In this document: positions 23,361 through 36,000 of the stretch, piece after piece | How the letters are laid out: each line of letters starts with the position of its first letter | How positions within the stretch are numbered: position 1 is the first letter of the stretch | From: Branchiostoma floridae | Lineage: Eukaryota; Chordata; Leptocardii; Amphioxiformes; Branchiostomatidae | Reading direction: 5' to 3' | DNA: 64,000 bases | NCBI RefSeq assembly: GCF_000003815.2 | Contig: NC_049993.1 | Coordinates: 5,241,997-5,305,996, forward strand | Position numbers and translations under genes: made by a program | The notes under the pieces: generated by a model | The model's database searches: none | Told to the model about the DNA's origin: nothing | The model's input: only the letters and a program-made list of their open reading frames with translations

Positions 23361-26169
23361 ATTTGTAAAAAAAATACCGACAGAAATAGTAATATCCCTG
23401 GAGATATGGTATACAAGTTACGTGAAGATCATGCACAACACCTTGTACGGAGGAGAAGATACGGAACAACCGGTGGAATCTACAATGTTTGTAACGCTCA
23501 CGCTTTAGATTAGCAAGCCAAAGGGACGGGGATAGAATTATTCACGGGAATCGAACTCGGGACGCAAAAGTACGAGACGAATAAACTTATCATAAATGCG
23601 TAGTACATCATCATGTATAAGTGCACACCCGCACATCAGCACATATGCAACTCAAATCGCTGCTATCCAGAGAAACTTTCTAAATCCGGACAAAGTCCAA
23701 TACTGTGTGTCGCCACAAAAGAACGAAAATGCTCAGCCTATCATTTACACGTGTTTTATGTCAGTTTAGGCCAGGTATGAAAAAAGCAATGGAAGTATAA
23801 AGAGGACCAATATATTTTCTACCCATAGTATCAGATAACAATGTTCGTTATGATAATTCAGCTTAAATGCATACTTCATGTTTTTGTTGATAGCGTCTTT
23901 TAGACGTAGAAGAGAGATGATGCAAGATAGAAGTATGGTAGCCTGATGGGCAAACCACTAGTTCTTGAATTTATTGATTTGACGATGGTGACATCTATTG
24001 CTGGAAAAATTCAGTTTATAGTAACTTTTATAATATCAACAGACAAAAATAGATTTGTTAAACATTGATTCATTTTTTCAAGTGTGTCCTTGTGTATTCG
24101 TATGTATGTGTGTGTGTGTGTGTGCTCGTTCTAACGCGTGCGTATGCGTCTGATCAAGGAGGTTAAAAATGTAACGTTACAGCTCTACTATTCTAGCACT
24201 GGGCATAAACGGTTTGGCTGAGATAATATTTGATATGATATTAATTTTCAGCATAGCAACTGAAGAATAGACGTGTTCATGTCGTCTGATTATGACGTCA
24301 TTAGTCAGGTTGACTTGTCAGAGGGCATAGCAAATATAGGCCAGATGAAATGCCAAAGAGGCGTGGTACTGTATTAATATCATGATTTGTCGCTATGTGC
24401 TAGCTGGGCTCCTGACATTTAAAGATAACGAAATGAATCAATAACGGTGACCCAAAAAGGTGGCACGTAGATTGCGTCTGCCTCAGATAAAGGGACACAC
24501 AAATTGGATGTGTCTAATCTCAACCTGGTGCGCCAGACATGATAAATTTAAAAATCAAATCGAATTTCTGTTGTGACACGTAATATAAACAATTAGCCAC
24601 GAAACTCAAATTGTCAGAGCTGTGAAGATAACGTTACAACATCTGCCTTTTTTCGACATTTCCAGGGTTCGAAATACACATAGTTAACATGCAAATTGCA
24701 TGTAATGTTCAAGATTTGCATGTAAAAATATTCTAAACTTGCAATCTTGCATGTTAAAAATACCTGGCCTATAGTAGAAATACTGAGTAATTAGACACCC
24801 TACTCTTAGACAGAACGACATATGGACGTCTTTCTTTTTCCTTCCTTGTTTTTGTCGGTAACTTTCTCCGGCAGCTTCACTACATGTAATCAAAATTCAC
24901 CGGTCCCAAGTCACCGGTCATCAGTAGGTGTTATGAATAATCAAATTCAGCTTTGCTGCAAACTTTGCTGATTATGTGGATATCATTCAAAACTTTCAAG
25001 TTCTGTCTATATTTTTATGCGCCAATTTCTGTCCGTCAAAAGTGACAGAATGGGCAAAATTCTTATTCGTCCTGAGCAGCAAAATTCCGCCAAAGGACGG
25101 GATGATGGATGCTGGCTAGAACATTGCAGTATAGACTAGTTGTATTTTGCATGTACATTTTTCAAATTGCACGTAAAATTTTTGCCAACTTGCAATTTTG
25201 CATGTAGCAAAAAAAAGTATTTCGATCCCTGATTTCTTCTGAAACATAACGTTAACGTAACTTAGATGTTGCGGAATGTCCTACTAAAGATTCATATCAA
25301 AGGCTTTGGGGGAGGTAATTCATTGTCTTAGCGTTACCAGTAAAACGTGCACATGTTTGAAGAAATCAATCTACTAAATTCATTCATTGGCGTAACGTTA
25401 CGTAACGTAACTATGTGTTGATAGAGTTACCGCAAATCCAGGACAGCAAACAAATTACTTTTCTCTTGTCATGACAGTGCTCGGGGGAGTATCTGAAGCC
25501 ATTGTCATGCTTTATCAATCTACGTGATATGTTTTGTATGATTAAATGAGACGTGTCATCATTTTGGTCAATCAACTATGACGATACAAAGAAAGGCAAC
25601 AATTCTGGGGGAAACGCGGTCAAAATATAACGGACCAATAATGTGTACATGTGTTTGCCTATAGTAACGATAGTCCAATGTATTGTACCGGTGCAGTGAT
25701 CTTGTGGGCTGACAGAAGAAGAACAGGGGCCCCGAGCATAATCAAATAGCGTTTGATATTAATTTTCCGAACTGTCCCTCTTCAGGGCCGCTCGGGAAAA
25801 TGAAACCGTAGCCGCCCACTTGTTGAAGGTCGCCGTGGATGTCAATTTTATATTTTGCTGTGGCTGCCAAACGGTAAAATTCGAACATTCCTGAAATGGA
25901 TCTTTTTCGTTTTCTTGCGACGTCACAGTCACTTTCGAACGTCCGTGAAAAAGATCTATTTGAACCTAGACCGCCATCACGGATTTTCGTCGTCGTCTGC
26001 TATCTCAAACCTAAAAGGGTGTGATGTTGTGCTCCTGGCCTCTTGTGTTTTGACGACTTTTGTCAACACCTTCTTAACAGTGTTAAAGGACTGAAACACA
26101 CTATTCTGAATTAACTCCGAGACCGTCAGCCAAAGTGATCAAGATTATTTTCATTGATCAACTTTTGAC
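23361..26169. other. Intergenic region between LURAP1-like and TRIM genes
   Basis: Contains the 3' UTR of the LURAP1-like gene, a GT microsatellite near 24105-24124, the inverted-repeat element at 24663-25231, and the presumed TRIM promoter. No further gene is recognised. Confidence 0.6.
24663..25231. mobile_element. 569-bp inverted-repeat element with CAGGG ends
   Basis: It starts CAGGGTTCGAAATAC and ends with the inverted AGTATTTCGATCCCTG. The interior repeats variants of TTGCATGTAA facing both ways. CAGGG-type termini suggest a hAT derivative, but only a 5-bp flanking repeat (ATTTC) is evident instead of the usual 8 bp. Confidence 0.6.
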
Positions 26170-27990
26170 ATGGCGACTGCTGCACCGTCAAGCCTGAGAG
26201 CACAGATCCGCGAAGAACTGACCTGCAGCATCTGCCTGGAGCTGTTCACCAGGCCCAAGGTGCTGCCCTGTCAGCACACCTTCTGTCAGGGCTGTCTACA
26301 GCACCATGCAGGTGGGGGTGTGCGCTTCATGTGCCCGAACTGTCGTCGACAAGTCAGGTTGCAACGTCAAGAGGTCAAGTCACTACCTGATAACCTTATT
26401 GCGGCAAGCCTTTGCGAGAGGCTGCAGTACCAGAACACTCCATCAGGAGACGCAAGGGAGCAACCACAGGACCGAGACAGATGCCAGTCCCACCCTCATG
26501 AAGAAGTCCAACTCTTCTGTAAACAGTGTGACGAGCCAGTCTGCAACGAATGTTTGGATGAAGGGCACAGTGATCATGTCACTATAAGCCTGAAGAGGGC
26601 CTCACAGGAAAGAAAGCCCCCCGTCCAAGCACTTCTTGATGAGGGGAGGAGAATCTTAGAAACCTACTGTAGTTTCCTCAAAAGCCTGAGGGAGAAAGAG
26701 GAAAGTCTGAATGAACAAAAACGATTGACAGACAACAGCATTATTCAGGCCCACAAACAAGCAGCGCAGGAACTCGCAGAGAACAGAGTCCATCTCTTGT
26801 CTGCAGTAGAAGAAAATCAGGGTAAAAACAATGAAGAGTTACAGAAGAAAAGGGACGAAGTTCTAGCAGGTATCAGTCGACTATCTACTGCCTGCGATCA
26901 AGCTGAACAAGAAATGGAGCGGGGAGGGGTAGGGTTTCACAGTCAGGAAGCTATTTTGACGGAGGTCATCGGGACATACCAACAAAAGGAAGCACCAAGT
27001 ACTACACAATCTCAGTCTGCAGTCTTCAAGCCAATAAACACCTCTGTGCAAGTATTGGGACATGTCATGTTCCAGCCTGCTCCAATCAGTGATCACCACC
27101 AGGAAAAAATAATATCGTTTGGTCGACTGGGCTCAACAACAGCAACTGTCAGCACACCTCTTGGTGTAACAGTCTCGGATGAAAGAGAGATCTATGTAGC
27201 AGATCTTGGGATCAAGAAAATCCAAGTCTTCACCTTGCAGGGAACGTTTGTGCGCCAGTTCCCTATGATCGAGCTATGTGGACAGGGTATGGAATCAGTT
27301 GATGTGGCAATGGGCAGGTTGGGAGTGTGGGTGGTGGGGGTAACATGCCTAAAGATTGCTAACTTTGCTGTACATTATAGCAAAGACGGCAGGGTGCTGA
27401 GAAAGTTTCACTTACAACAGGCAGGGTGCCAAAGAGGAGTTGCTGTGGACACCAGGATGAACCACATCCTCATCACACAAACCATAGTAGAAGACTGGGG
27501 TAGAGCTCGGGGAGAGGTGATAGTTCTCGGGTCAGATGGAACTCTTGTGAGAACTGTGGATGGGAAAGCCCCAGGCTCAGGTTGGTTGTCATCCCTTTTC
27601 TGGCAGCAGAGGATGAAGCGGCTCATGTACATCTCTGTAGATGGAGAAGGGAGGATTCTTGTGTCAGACTGGGACAACCATTGTGTCTTCGTGTACGATG
27701 ACTTTGGGAAGTTTTTGTTCAAGTTTGGAGGTGAGGGAAGTGGTGAAGGTAAGCTGAAGCATCCATATGGCAGTGGTACAGACAGTTCAGGTAACATCAT
27801 TGTGGCAGACAGTGGAAACAATCGTGTGGAACTGTTTGACCTAACGGGCAGATTCAAACACATCACTACAAATATAGAGCACCCAGGGGGTGTCGCCATG
27901 GCACCACAGGGACAGCTGGTGGTGACCTGCTGCAAAAACCACACAGTGCATATAGTACCCTCCTCTATGATATACAGTAGCCAATGTTAA
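26170..27990 (+). CDS. TRIM-NHL protein (RING, B-box, coiled coil, NHL propeller)
   Basis: One uninterrupted exon of 606 codons. Residues about 19-62 form a C3HC4 RING (CSICLELF … CQHTFCQGC … CPNC), as in E3 ubiquitin ligases. Residues about 107-143 form a B-box 2 (CQSHPHEEVQLFCKQCDEPV…). A long Glu/Lys/Gln-rich coiled coil spans about 150-260. The C-terminal half (about 310-600) carries NHL-type beta-propeller blades, clearest in YVADLGIKKIQVF and GNIIVADSGNNRVELFD. No filamin domain is seen between coiled coil and propeller. Likely a cytoplasmic E3 ligase related to the TRIM2/3/32/56/71 group; the target is unknown. An intronless coding part is common in expanded TRIM sets. The start ATG is followed directly by the pre-RING helix, as expected. 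Confidence 0.93.
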   Translation: MATAAPSSLRAQIREELTCSICLELFTRPKVLPCQHTFCQGCLQHHAGGGVRFMCPNCRRQVRLQRQEVKSLPDNLIAASLCERLQYQNTPSGDAREQPQDRDRCQSHPHEEVQLFCKQCDEPVCNECLDEGHSDHVTISLKRASQERKPPVQALLDEGRRILETYCSFLKSLREKEESLNEQKRLTDNSIIQAHKQAAQELAENRVHLLSAVEENQGKNNEELQKKRDEVLAGISRLSTACDQAEQEMERGGVGFHSQEAILTEVIGTYQQKEAPSTTQSQSAVFKPINTSVQVLGHVMFQPAPISDHHQEKIISFGRLGSTTATVSTPLGVTVSDEREIYVADLGIKKIQVFTLQGTFVRQFPMIELCGQGMESVDVAMGRLGVWVVGVTCLKIANFAVHYSKDGRVLRKFHLQQAGCQRGVAVDTRMNHILITQTIVEDWGRARGEVIVLGSDGTLVRTVDGKAPGSGWLSSLFWQQRMKRLMYISVDGEGRILVSDWDNHCVFVYDDFGKFLFKFGGEGSGEGKLKHPYGSGTDSSGNIIVADSGNNRVELFDLTGRFKHITTNIEHPGGVAMAPQGQLVVTCCKNHTVHIVPSSMIYSSQC

Positions 27991-28345
27991 TCAAAAGTCA
28001 AGATGATTCATTGTACAGATCAAACCTCTTAGAATTCAAATCAGATGAAGCAATCTTCCACGAGGTATATGTTGTTTTACAAAGCATTCATGTTATACAT
28101 GTCGTTGAGCAGGGTACAGGTAAGGTTGGACTCTAAATGATAAAGCCCTTATGACAGCTGCTATGAAGAGGTTACATCTTATCAACATCTCTGTTTTTCA
28201 CAAACTTTTGAATACTCTAGAATGGAATTATCCTATTTCTAGAAAGTTATGACTGCAGAAGATATAAGTAATACATCTACATTGGTAAAGGTTTATTCTC
28301 AGAAAAGAAACAGTCCAAGGAATAATTTTACAATTGTCTTAAAAT

Positions 28346-28522
28346 TACCCTGGGAGCCAGACAGGACCGGGTAGCTAGCGAGTTTTGTTCGGGGACCCAA
28401 GTCAGTCAGCCCGCAGATCTCACATTAGTGCTCCGGGGGAGTTTAAGCCTGAAGAAGTTATCGCTACCCTTTCCGTCGGGAGAAGGGTCCTAGCTGCCTG
28501 ATCCCGGCTGGCTCCCAGGCTT
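28346..28522. mobile_element. 177-bp MITE with 9-bp TSD, TAGCCTGG-related
   Basis: It starts TACCCTGGGAGCCAG and ends CTGGCTCCCAGGCTT, an inverted pair with two mismatches. Perfect 9-bp repeats TCTTAAAAT flank it at 28337-28345 and 28523-28531. The termini resemble TAGCCTGGATGCCAGAC of the copies at 19743 and 61752. Confidence 0.85.
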
Positions 28523-28544
28523 TCTTAAAATGGGCCAGTACATT

Positions 28545-28771
28545 GTGATAGGTAGACATCATTCACCTCGTGAGCACCATGTTTTAACCCTCAAACACCC
28601 AAGTGGGGTCCATTTGGACCCCAGGCGTACATTTTGAAGTGATAGGTAGACATCATTCACCTCGTGAGCACCATGTTTTAACCCTCAAACACCCGAGTGG
28701 GGTCCATTTGGACCCCAGGCGTACATTTTGAAGTGATAGGTAGACATCATTCACCTCGTGAGCACCATGTT
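28545..28771. repeat. 94-bp tandem repeat, about 2.4 copies
   Basis: Units starting GTGATAGGTAGACATC occur at 28545, 28639 and 28733 (the last partial), with almost no divergence. Each full unit holds the small palindrome GGGGTCCATTTGGACCCC. Non-coding. Confidence 0.93.
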
Positions 28772-29635
28772 TGAAACATTACTGGAAGACATTGTTGTCT
28801 GCTGTAATGTTGCTCCAGTGTTTGGGACTTACTCTTACTGTAGTCGTCCCTTTGAACGCCATGACCAGGGAACCAGGGCAGGGTTGGATGGAAAAGTTGT
28901 GTCAACAGTAAACTGCTATATAATAAGTACATGGGCTACATTATTTGTACAAATTAAATTGTTTTCAAATTTCAGGATGGTACTGTATTATTTATAGAAG
29001 GTTATGCTTGCAGAAGAGAGATAAGATGTAAGGAGCAAGGGTTTGCCAATAGCACTACCCATCTGGAAATTGCAACATATAATTTCTACCAGGGGGTATT
29101 CATGTTGTAAATTGGTTTGTTTATGAGATAGCAATGATTCCAGTAAAATGTTAATAAAATTTTATCAGGTTGCCATTATCATTGAAATCAAACTTATATT
29201 CAAACATAAAACTCAAAATAACATCAGTTAAAGATATTGTATTTTCTGTTTGACAGACATAGAAATACAGAAAAATCTAAAAAAATTGAGTCAACAGAAA
29301 ATCTATTTATAAGATTTACAGGTTTTCAACATAATAAGATTTTCATTACTTCTTTAGTTATTCTTGTTTCAATAACTAAAAAAACAATGCCTATGGCAGA
29401 TTATGAAATAAAGATTAGATAAAGTGTAGATTCAAAAGGAAAGTGGACTTACTTACTAATTTTATTCAAATTGCAACAAGGATAATTTGGACTGACCCAA
29501 AATGCTTGCCTGTGCAGCCCAAGTCTTTACCAAGGTATAAAATATGGGCCATCCAATGTGACCAGATAAAACCCCTTCCTTACTAGAACCTGACCTGTAT
29601 TTTTGAAAACCCTCCCCACCCCCTTACACCTGAGG

Positions 29636-30003
29636 ACCCCCCTTGTCCCCTCCAGCCCCTGGCTCATGAGTGTACCCTGCTGCTATCCCCTTCCTCCCCT
29701 CCACAGCTGTGGTGACCTCAGTCTCTCCCCTCGTCCCCTCCAGCCCCTGGCTCATGACTGTACCCAGCTGCTATCCCCTTCCTCCCCTCCACAGCAGTGG
29801 TGACCTCAGTCTCTCCCCTCGTCCCCTCCAGCCCCTGGCTCATGACTGTACCCAGCTGCTATCCCCTTCCTCCCCTCCACAGCTGTGGTGACCTCAGTCT
29901 CTCCCAGCTTCTGCTCCAGCCCCTGGCTCATGACTGTACCCTGCTGCTATCCCCTTCCTCCCCTCTACAGCAGTGGTGACCTCAGTCTCTCCCAGCTTCT
30001 GCT
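29636..30003. repeat. 88-bp minisatellite derived from the DPH2 3' coding end
   Basis: Four full 88-bp units begin CCAGCCCCTGGCTCATGA at 29652, 29740, 29828 and 29916, with a partial one to the left. The unit next to the gene (29916-30003) is DPH2 coding sequence read on the minus strand, and the next 22 bases supply the last codons and the stop. The remaining units lie 3' of the stop. Units differ by only a few bases. Confidence 0.93.
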
Positions 30004-33000
30004 CCAGACCCTGCCAGGACAGGGACTGCAGGAAGGATGCTATGAAGGGAGAAGGACAAGTTTTAATGGGCAGCAAAGTTATCTATGCCATAGTGTTATA
30101 CATGTATCTCAACATCTCATCAGTTCATAAATGTATTCATTTCTCAATAAGAGATGTCAAAATAAAAAAAAAAGGTGTAATAGTCTTTAACAAAAACATT
30201 ACAAAAAGTATATTTATTTTTCATACATACAAGTTGTTTTGGAAGTATCAATGTTTTAACATACTATACGTCCCGGCAGTGATTCAATCATAGATTATTC
30301 ACAGCCTTTGCCAGTGTAGTGAATGCTATCAATTTTAGCCTGGATGGCATCCTAGTTAGTTTACTGGGACTCCCATACTCTGTCCTCTGCTATAGTATAG
30401 GAGCCCCAGTAAAATAACTAGGATAACACTCTGGCTATTCCAACGCCTCTACAAGGAATAAAAATGCAAAGGCACCCCCTAGCAGTTTGCAAGTGAACAC
30501 CAGCACATACCTCCTGAGTTGCTCTCAGCCACAGTGAGCACATCATCTCTCTTCACCACGGCTGTACTGCCTGCTGCCTCCTCCTCTCTCAGCCCCACCC
30601 TCCTCATTCCTCCTGAGATCAGCGACACGTCTGTTTCATCCTCACCTGTCCCTTCACTCATAGGCACATGTGATGGTGCACCTTGTGAAAAACAACATTG
30701 TATTTGTCAACTATGTGTACTGAAGAAAGTTATTTTTGGTCCCTACACATGTGGAAATGACTACTTCTGAGCCCTGTTTCTCTTTGCATTAAGGTATCTC
30801 GGTTGGCTAAATTGGCATTTTGACCTTCCACTGTTTTCTTATCAATGAATTAAGAAAGAATGGAGCCGTAACGAATGTTGATAGATGGGCATTAAAGAAT
30901 TCTAAATCTGATTTTTGGGGGGCCAAATTGATGACGTCATCATTCTTATTACCTCTGATATTATTTTTTTCTATGACAAAATACAGCACTTTGGTACATA
31001 CCACTGTAATGAAACTTCGTTTTTCGTTGTATAATGATGAAAGCTACAAACGTAGTGTTGCGCAAACTGATATCTACTAAAGATCTGTAGTTATTAAGAA
31101 TTAAATTTTTTTAATTAGATGAAAACAAACATTTTCTAATTTCTACAGATCATTAGTAGATATCAATTTGCGCAACACTACGTTTGTAGCTCTATCAGAG
31201 GCAATAAAAATGATGACGTCATCAATTTGGCCCCCAAAAAATCAGATTTTGAATTCTCTAATGCCCATCTATCAACATTCGTTACGGCTCCATTCTTTCT
31301 TAATTCATTAATAAGAAAACAGTGGAAGGTCAAAATGCCAATTTAGCCAACCGAGATACCTTAAAACAACTTTTCTCACATTTAAACAAAATAGCTCCTT
31401 TGTTTTCAACTCATCATAGAGAATGAATGTTGATGATGGGGATAGCTAATTTAAAGGTCTACCTGGAAGCAGTTCTCTGAAGTCTGTGATGTATTCTCCT
31501 GTCCACTCTCGGGCGCTGTTGCACGCTAGCTCCATCTCAAACGGCGTCACCACCGGACGGTAGAACTCTGACGAATCAATCAAAGTATTCTCTGAACACG
31601 CCACGAGCACAAACACATCAATTTCCATGAAATTCGCCAGCTTTGGCACATTTAACTTCCCCATGACAAACGTGTAGCTTTTCTTTCCAGCTTTCTTTAT
31701 CATCTCCTTCAAGTTGTTGATCACAGTAAGGTAGTCTGAGACGCCAAGTGTTCCCGCGACAATTCCAACCACGTTTGCCTCCTTGGCTTTTTCTACCATG
31801 TAGTACCTCTTCATCAAGGCTTTGTTGACATTCAGTGTTTCTTTCCGACAGTTTCTTTCCTCTGGGTTGTAACTGTAGAATGTACACCTGTTGTACGCCA
31901 TCATAAGGTTCGTTAAGGTTAGACTTTCTTCTCCGATGTAGAAGATTGAATACGAGTCCAACTCTGTATCTGCTTGGAGACAGAATGTTCTACCAAACCT
32001 ACAGATGACTTGGCTATCTTGTTTAAGAGTGTTTTCCTGTGTTGGTGTGCTGTCTGTAGTGTGCTCACTCATCTCTGTAGAGGACTCTGTATCCAGTTTG
32101 GAGTCTGGTATGTTGAGACGGGAGGTGACCAAATGTGTGTACTCCTGACTAAGCCTGGTGCTGATGTCATCTGAAATACAAAAACACCCAAATCATCAGT
32201 ACATGGAGATTATAGCAGTGGAGAAAATGTACAACAGAGGGTGGGACTGGTATATCTGAGTAGGACAATTTTGGAAACATGTTTGCACACTAAGCATAGT
32301 GAAACTCAGGGTTGTAGGCAGCATCCCTCCTTCCATCCTTTCACGGAATTTTGTAGTTGGGGACGGAAAAAAAAATTTGCCTCTGTGACGAACAAAACTT
32401 GATATGTATGACGGAGTCACTGTAATAGTTTTAGGCATGCCCAAGGCTAACTGCGCATGAGCAGAGAGGAGGGGTTCAGGAGAGGAGAGTTCGGCAGTGT
32501 GAAGTCCTGCTATGTAGATTTAGAGATTTCATGGATTAAAGAGCAACATCGGAACAACAGCGTCGGTCTATCTTGTGACAATATGTAAACATATGATAAA
32601 ACTGTCTCCCTTGTGTAATTTTTCACCAAAACAGATGCCATTGAACAGCTTAGTCTACCAGCAAAATTTATGCTTCAAAATGCATGAAATAGTGTTTCAG
32701 AGGGGCTTGATTTCAAAGTTTTCCGGTGAGTATGCCCCTGGATCCCCCTAGGAATGTTGCACCTTCGGCGCTCAATAGGATTCAAATTTAAGGTGATGGA
32801 AAATTATTTCAGGCTGGCTACAACCCTGGTGAAACTATTGAAAAACTGCAAGGGCTCCTTCATTAGATACTAGTGTAGGAGTTTGCATACAGTAGTTATA
32901 TACAAACAATGTTTGTATATAACTATGCAAAGGTTTAATATGTGTGACAAGTCACTACATGCATCAGAACCAGTCTGATCTACATGCCAGTGCTTCACCA

Positions 33001-36000
33001 AAAAGGGGTAACTTATGACTGTATATATACCAGTACAGATACAGGAACAGAACACTTACTGATGCTAGCAGAGTAAGTGACATCTGACATGAGGATGACT
33101 CTGGTGTGTTGGTCAGGTATGAGGTCCCTGAAACTCTGCACACAGTGTTCCACATCCACAGGTCGACAACAGAACACATACAGGACAGGCAGGTGGGAGG
33201 TGGGGCTCAGACAGGACTGGCCATAGTGGATGATACAGTCAGCATTCACATGCTGGGCAGCCACCTCATCTACACAGCAACTGTGGGGAGAAGAAAACAC
33301 TGTTTTATAGATTGCCAGGAAGACATAACTTGTACTTAAGTCTTAAGTACAATTTTCTTTACTTTTAGTAACGTTACATATGTAATGTTATATCCCTACT
33401 TTGCTTTGTCTTAAAAGTCCACATGTACCTAAAATGATAGTAGAATAGGTAGTTAATTAGCCTTTTGTCGCGGAAACACATAAACACGCATGTACAAAAC
33501 AACATGTACTAGTAATGTTATTCAGGTTAAGCCCCTATGTCAAGATCATGTTCTTTCACACACATGTGTAAAATGTACTAAAGAATGGCAGGAAATCTAA
33601 ACTCAACTACTCTCACATAATTTACCTTCCATAGGATGTGTCTCCTAAGATGTACACCTTTGCCCCAGTTTTCTTTTCCATCTTTGAAGCAACTTCTGTC
33701 GCATCTACAAGGAGACAGTCTGGGAACTGCAGGGCAACCTGACATGTAAGCAGAGATCCATTTTTAAAACTGGACAGGTAACGTTAATGTTTACAAGTAA
33801 GATAACATTGGTCAATTTCGATTTTACATGTACAGCAGCTACAGAGGGTTTTGGAACCTTAAGACGTTGACTTGTGTTTCAAAACTAATACAGCAACTTC
33901 CTGACACCGAAAGTACAATAAAGTTACTGTCTATCATATTTCTATCATAATCCTCATAAACGGTATACTGTATTCTAAATCAGGTGTTTTCCAATTGTCA
34001 GGCATGAGCATCAGTGCCAAGTTTTGACGGGTTTACGGAAAAGCCTGGGCCCAGGAGCTGGGCTGGCTAGCCTGAAAGACTACCTTTTTTGGGCCCCAAG
34101 GCTATGCATGGGGTTTGGTCTGCAGCTGAAGTTTTTTAAATAAAAAACTGGGTCAATGACAATCCCAGCTGTGGGTGGGATGGGGCTGGGATGGGATGGG
34201 GAAAGATAACAGTTGATCATATTGCTGGGCTTGCAATGAATAGCTCAACCAAGACTGGAAGAAAACAATCATAACCCAACTAAATTCCAAGTATACAACA
34301 GAAAATGCTGGAAATGTTAAGACTGAAGGGGAGGGGTACTAGGCGAAATAAAGAATAGATGGGTCAGGAAATGATAGCGCACAACATCAAATTCAAAACA
34401 GATGTCATGCATGTATGGGTGGGTGTGTCACTGTGTGTGTTTGTACATGAAATTTCTTTGTAGAAAAACTGGGTCAGTGGTAACCCAAGACAACAGTTGG
34501 TCCTCTAGGATAGGGGCTGTTTGCCAAAACATCAAATTTGAAACAGATGTCTCAAACATAAAGTGTGAGTGAGCATGGATGTAGGAATGGATGTATGAGG
34601 GTCTGCATGCCTTTTTCCGTTAAGCGTTACGAGCCATTTTAATTCACCGTTAATCGTTACCGACCCGCTCTAATTCAACGTTAATCGTTATCGGTATATT
34701 CTTCGTGAAGCGTTATTGGTCGTTTTAATTCAACGTTAATCGTTATTTGTTATCCCGAATTCACCGTTAATCGTTACCAAGAAATTCTTCGTAACCCGTT
34801 GTACACGCGAAGTCTAATGCCAGATAGAACCCCTGAGAATGCAGGAAATGGCGTTTCAAAGGGTCCATATTTCAAAATTTCTCCGAGCCTCCCGGCCTTC
34901 GGCTCTGGACAGGGTAAAATATGTTGCGGAAGCGTTGCCCTCAAAAACTTTATCACTCATACAGATTTCAGTGTCAAGCTTAGTTTCGGGCAAAAAGTAC
35001 TCCTAGAATGCAGAAAATGAGGTTTCTCCGGACCTCCCTTGTGACGGCTTGCGCCCTTGGCGCTTACGACGACATGGCGAAAATATATTAGGGGCGTAGG
35101 TTTTCGCACAAAACAACCTTTTCTCTGTAATAAAATGTTACAATTGTATATCTAATTTAGTTTCGCCTTACAGCAAAATCTGTCCTTCAAAAGGCAGTAA
35201 ATGGCGTTTCAGACGGTCCAGATTTTAAAATTTCCCCGGACTTATATTGCAACGTCTCGTGCCTTCCGGGCTCGAATCGAAATGTTAAAATATGTCGGGG
35301 GCTCTGGGGATGGAGGCCAAAGCTATAACTATGTGTAATTTGATGAAAATGTCAAAATCAACCTAACTTAGTCGGTCTGCAAAATTTGCCCCAAAATGCA
35401 GGAAATAGCATTTAAGAGGGTCTTGATTTTAAAACTTTCCCGGGGAGCATACCCCCGGACCCCCCTGGAATGCGTCGCGCCTTCGGCGCTCCATGTGCTG
35501 AAACAATAGTTCAATCCCTTCATAAGAAATTTGCTGCCGCCGTCTCTGTGGCGGGCTGGGAACTCTAGATCTGCCTCCGTCAATTTACAGATGTCATGGA
35601 CATTGTCCCTGTCATTCCTCCGGGTTCTGGGCACCTTTTGCTTCTCACAATGTCATTAGTCGGATATTTTCACCCATTGAATAGGACTGCACGTCAATGT
35701 TACTTAAGTGTTATGCGTTGTAGCTCCTTCTGAATTTACCGTTAAGCGTTATCGGGCCTCCTGAATTTACCGTTAAGCGTTACCGGGCCTCCTGAATTCA
35801 CCGTTAAGCGTTACCAGGACCCCCCCATGCAGACCCTCATGTATGTTATGTGTTTATATGTGTCAATTGTATGTGAGGGGGGGTGTATAATATGACGTGC
35901 AAGGTTAGTGTTGTTTGTGCTATTCGTTTCTCTCATGTAGGACAATTACTGATAGTCACTATAAGTATTGTAGGAATTACTGCCATTACAGTCAAAGAAA

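Larger units (their letters stand above)
27991..29893. other. Tail-to-tail intergenic region TRIM / DPH2
   Basis: Holds the TRIM 3' UTR, a MITE (28346-28522), a 94-bp tandem repeat (28545-28770), a plausible DPH2 polyadenylation signal (TTTATT on the plus strand at 29461, read AATAAA on minus) and most of the 88-bp minisatellite. No other gene is recognised. Confidence 0.6.

Noticed and set aside
29603-30130. Series of overlapping plus-strand Pro/Ser-rich ORFs
   Set aside because: Frames of the 88-bp minisatellite; the minus strand carries the real DPH2 coding end.
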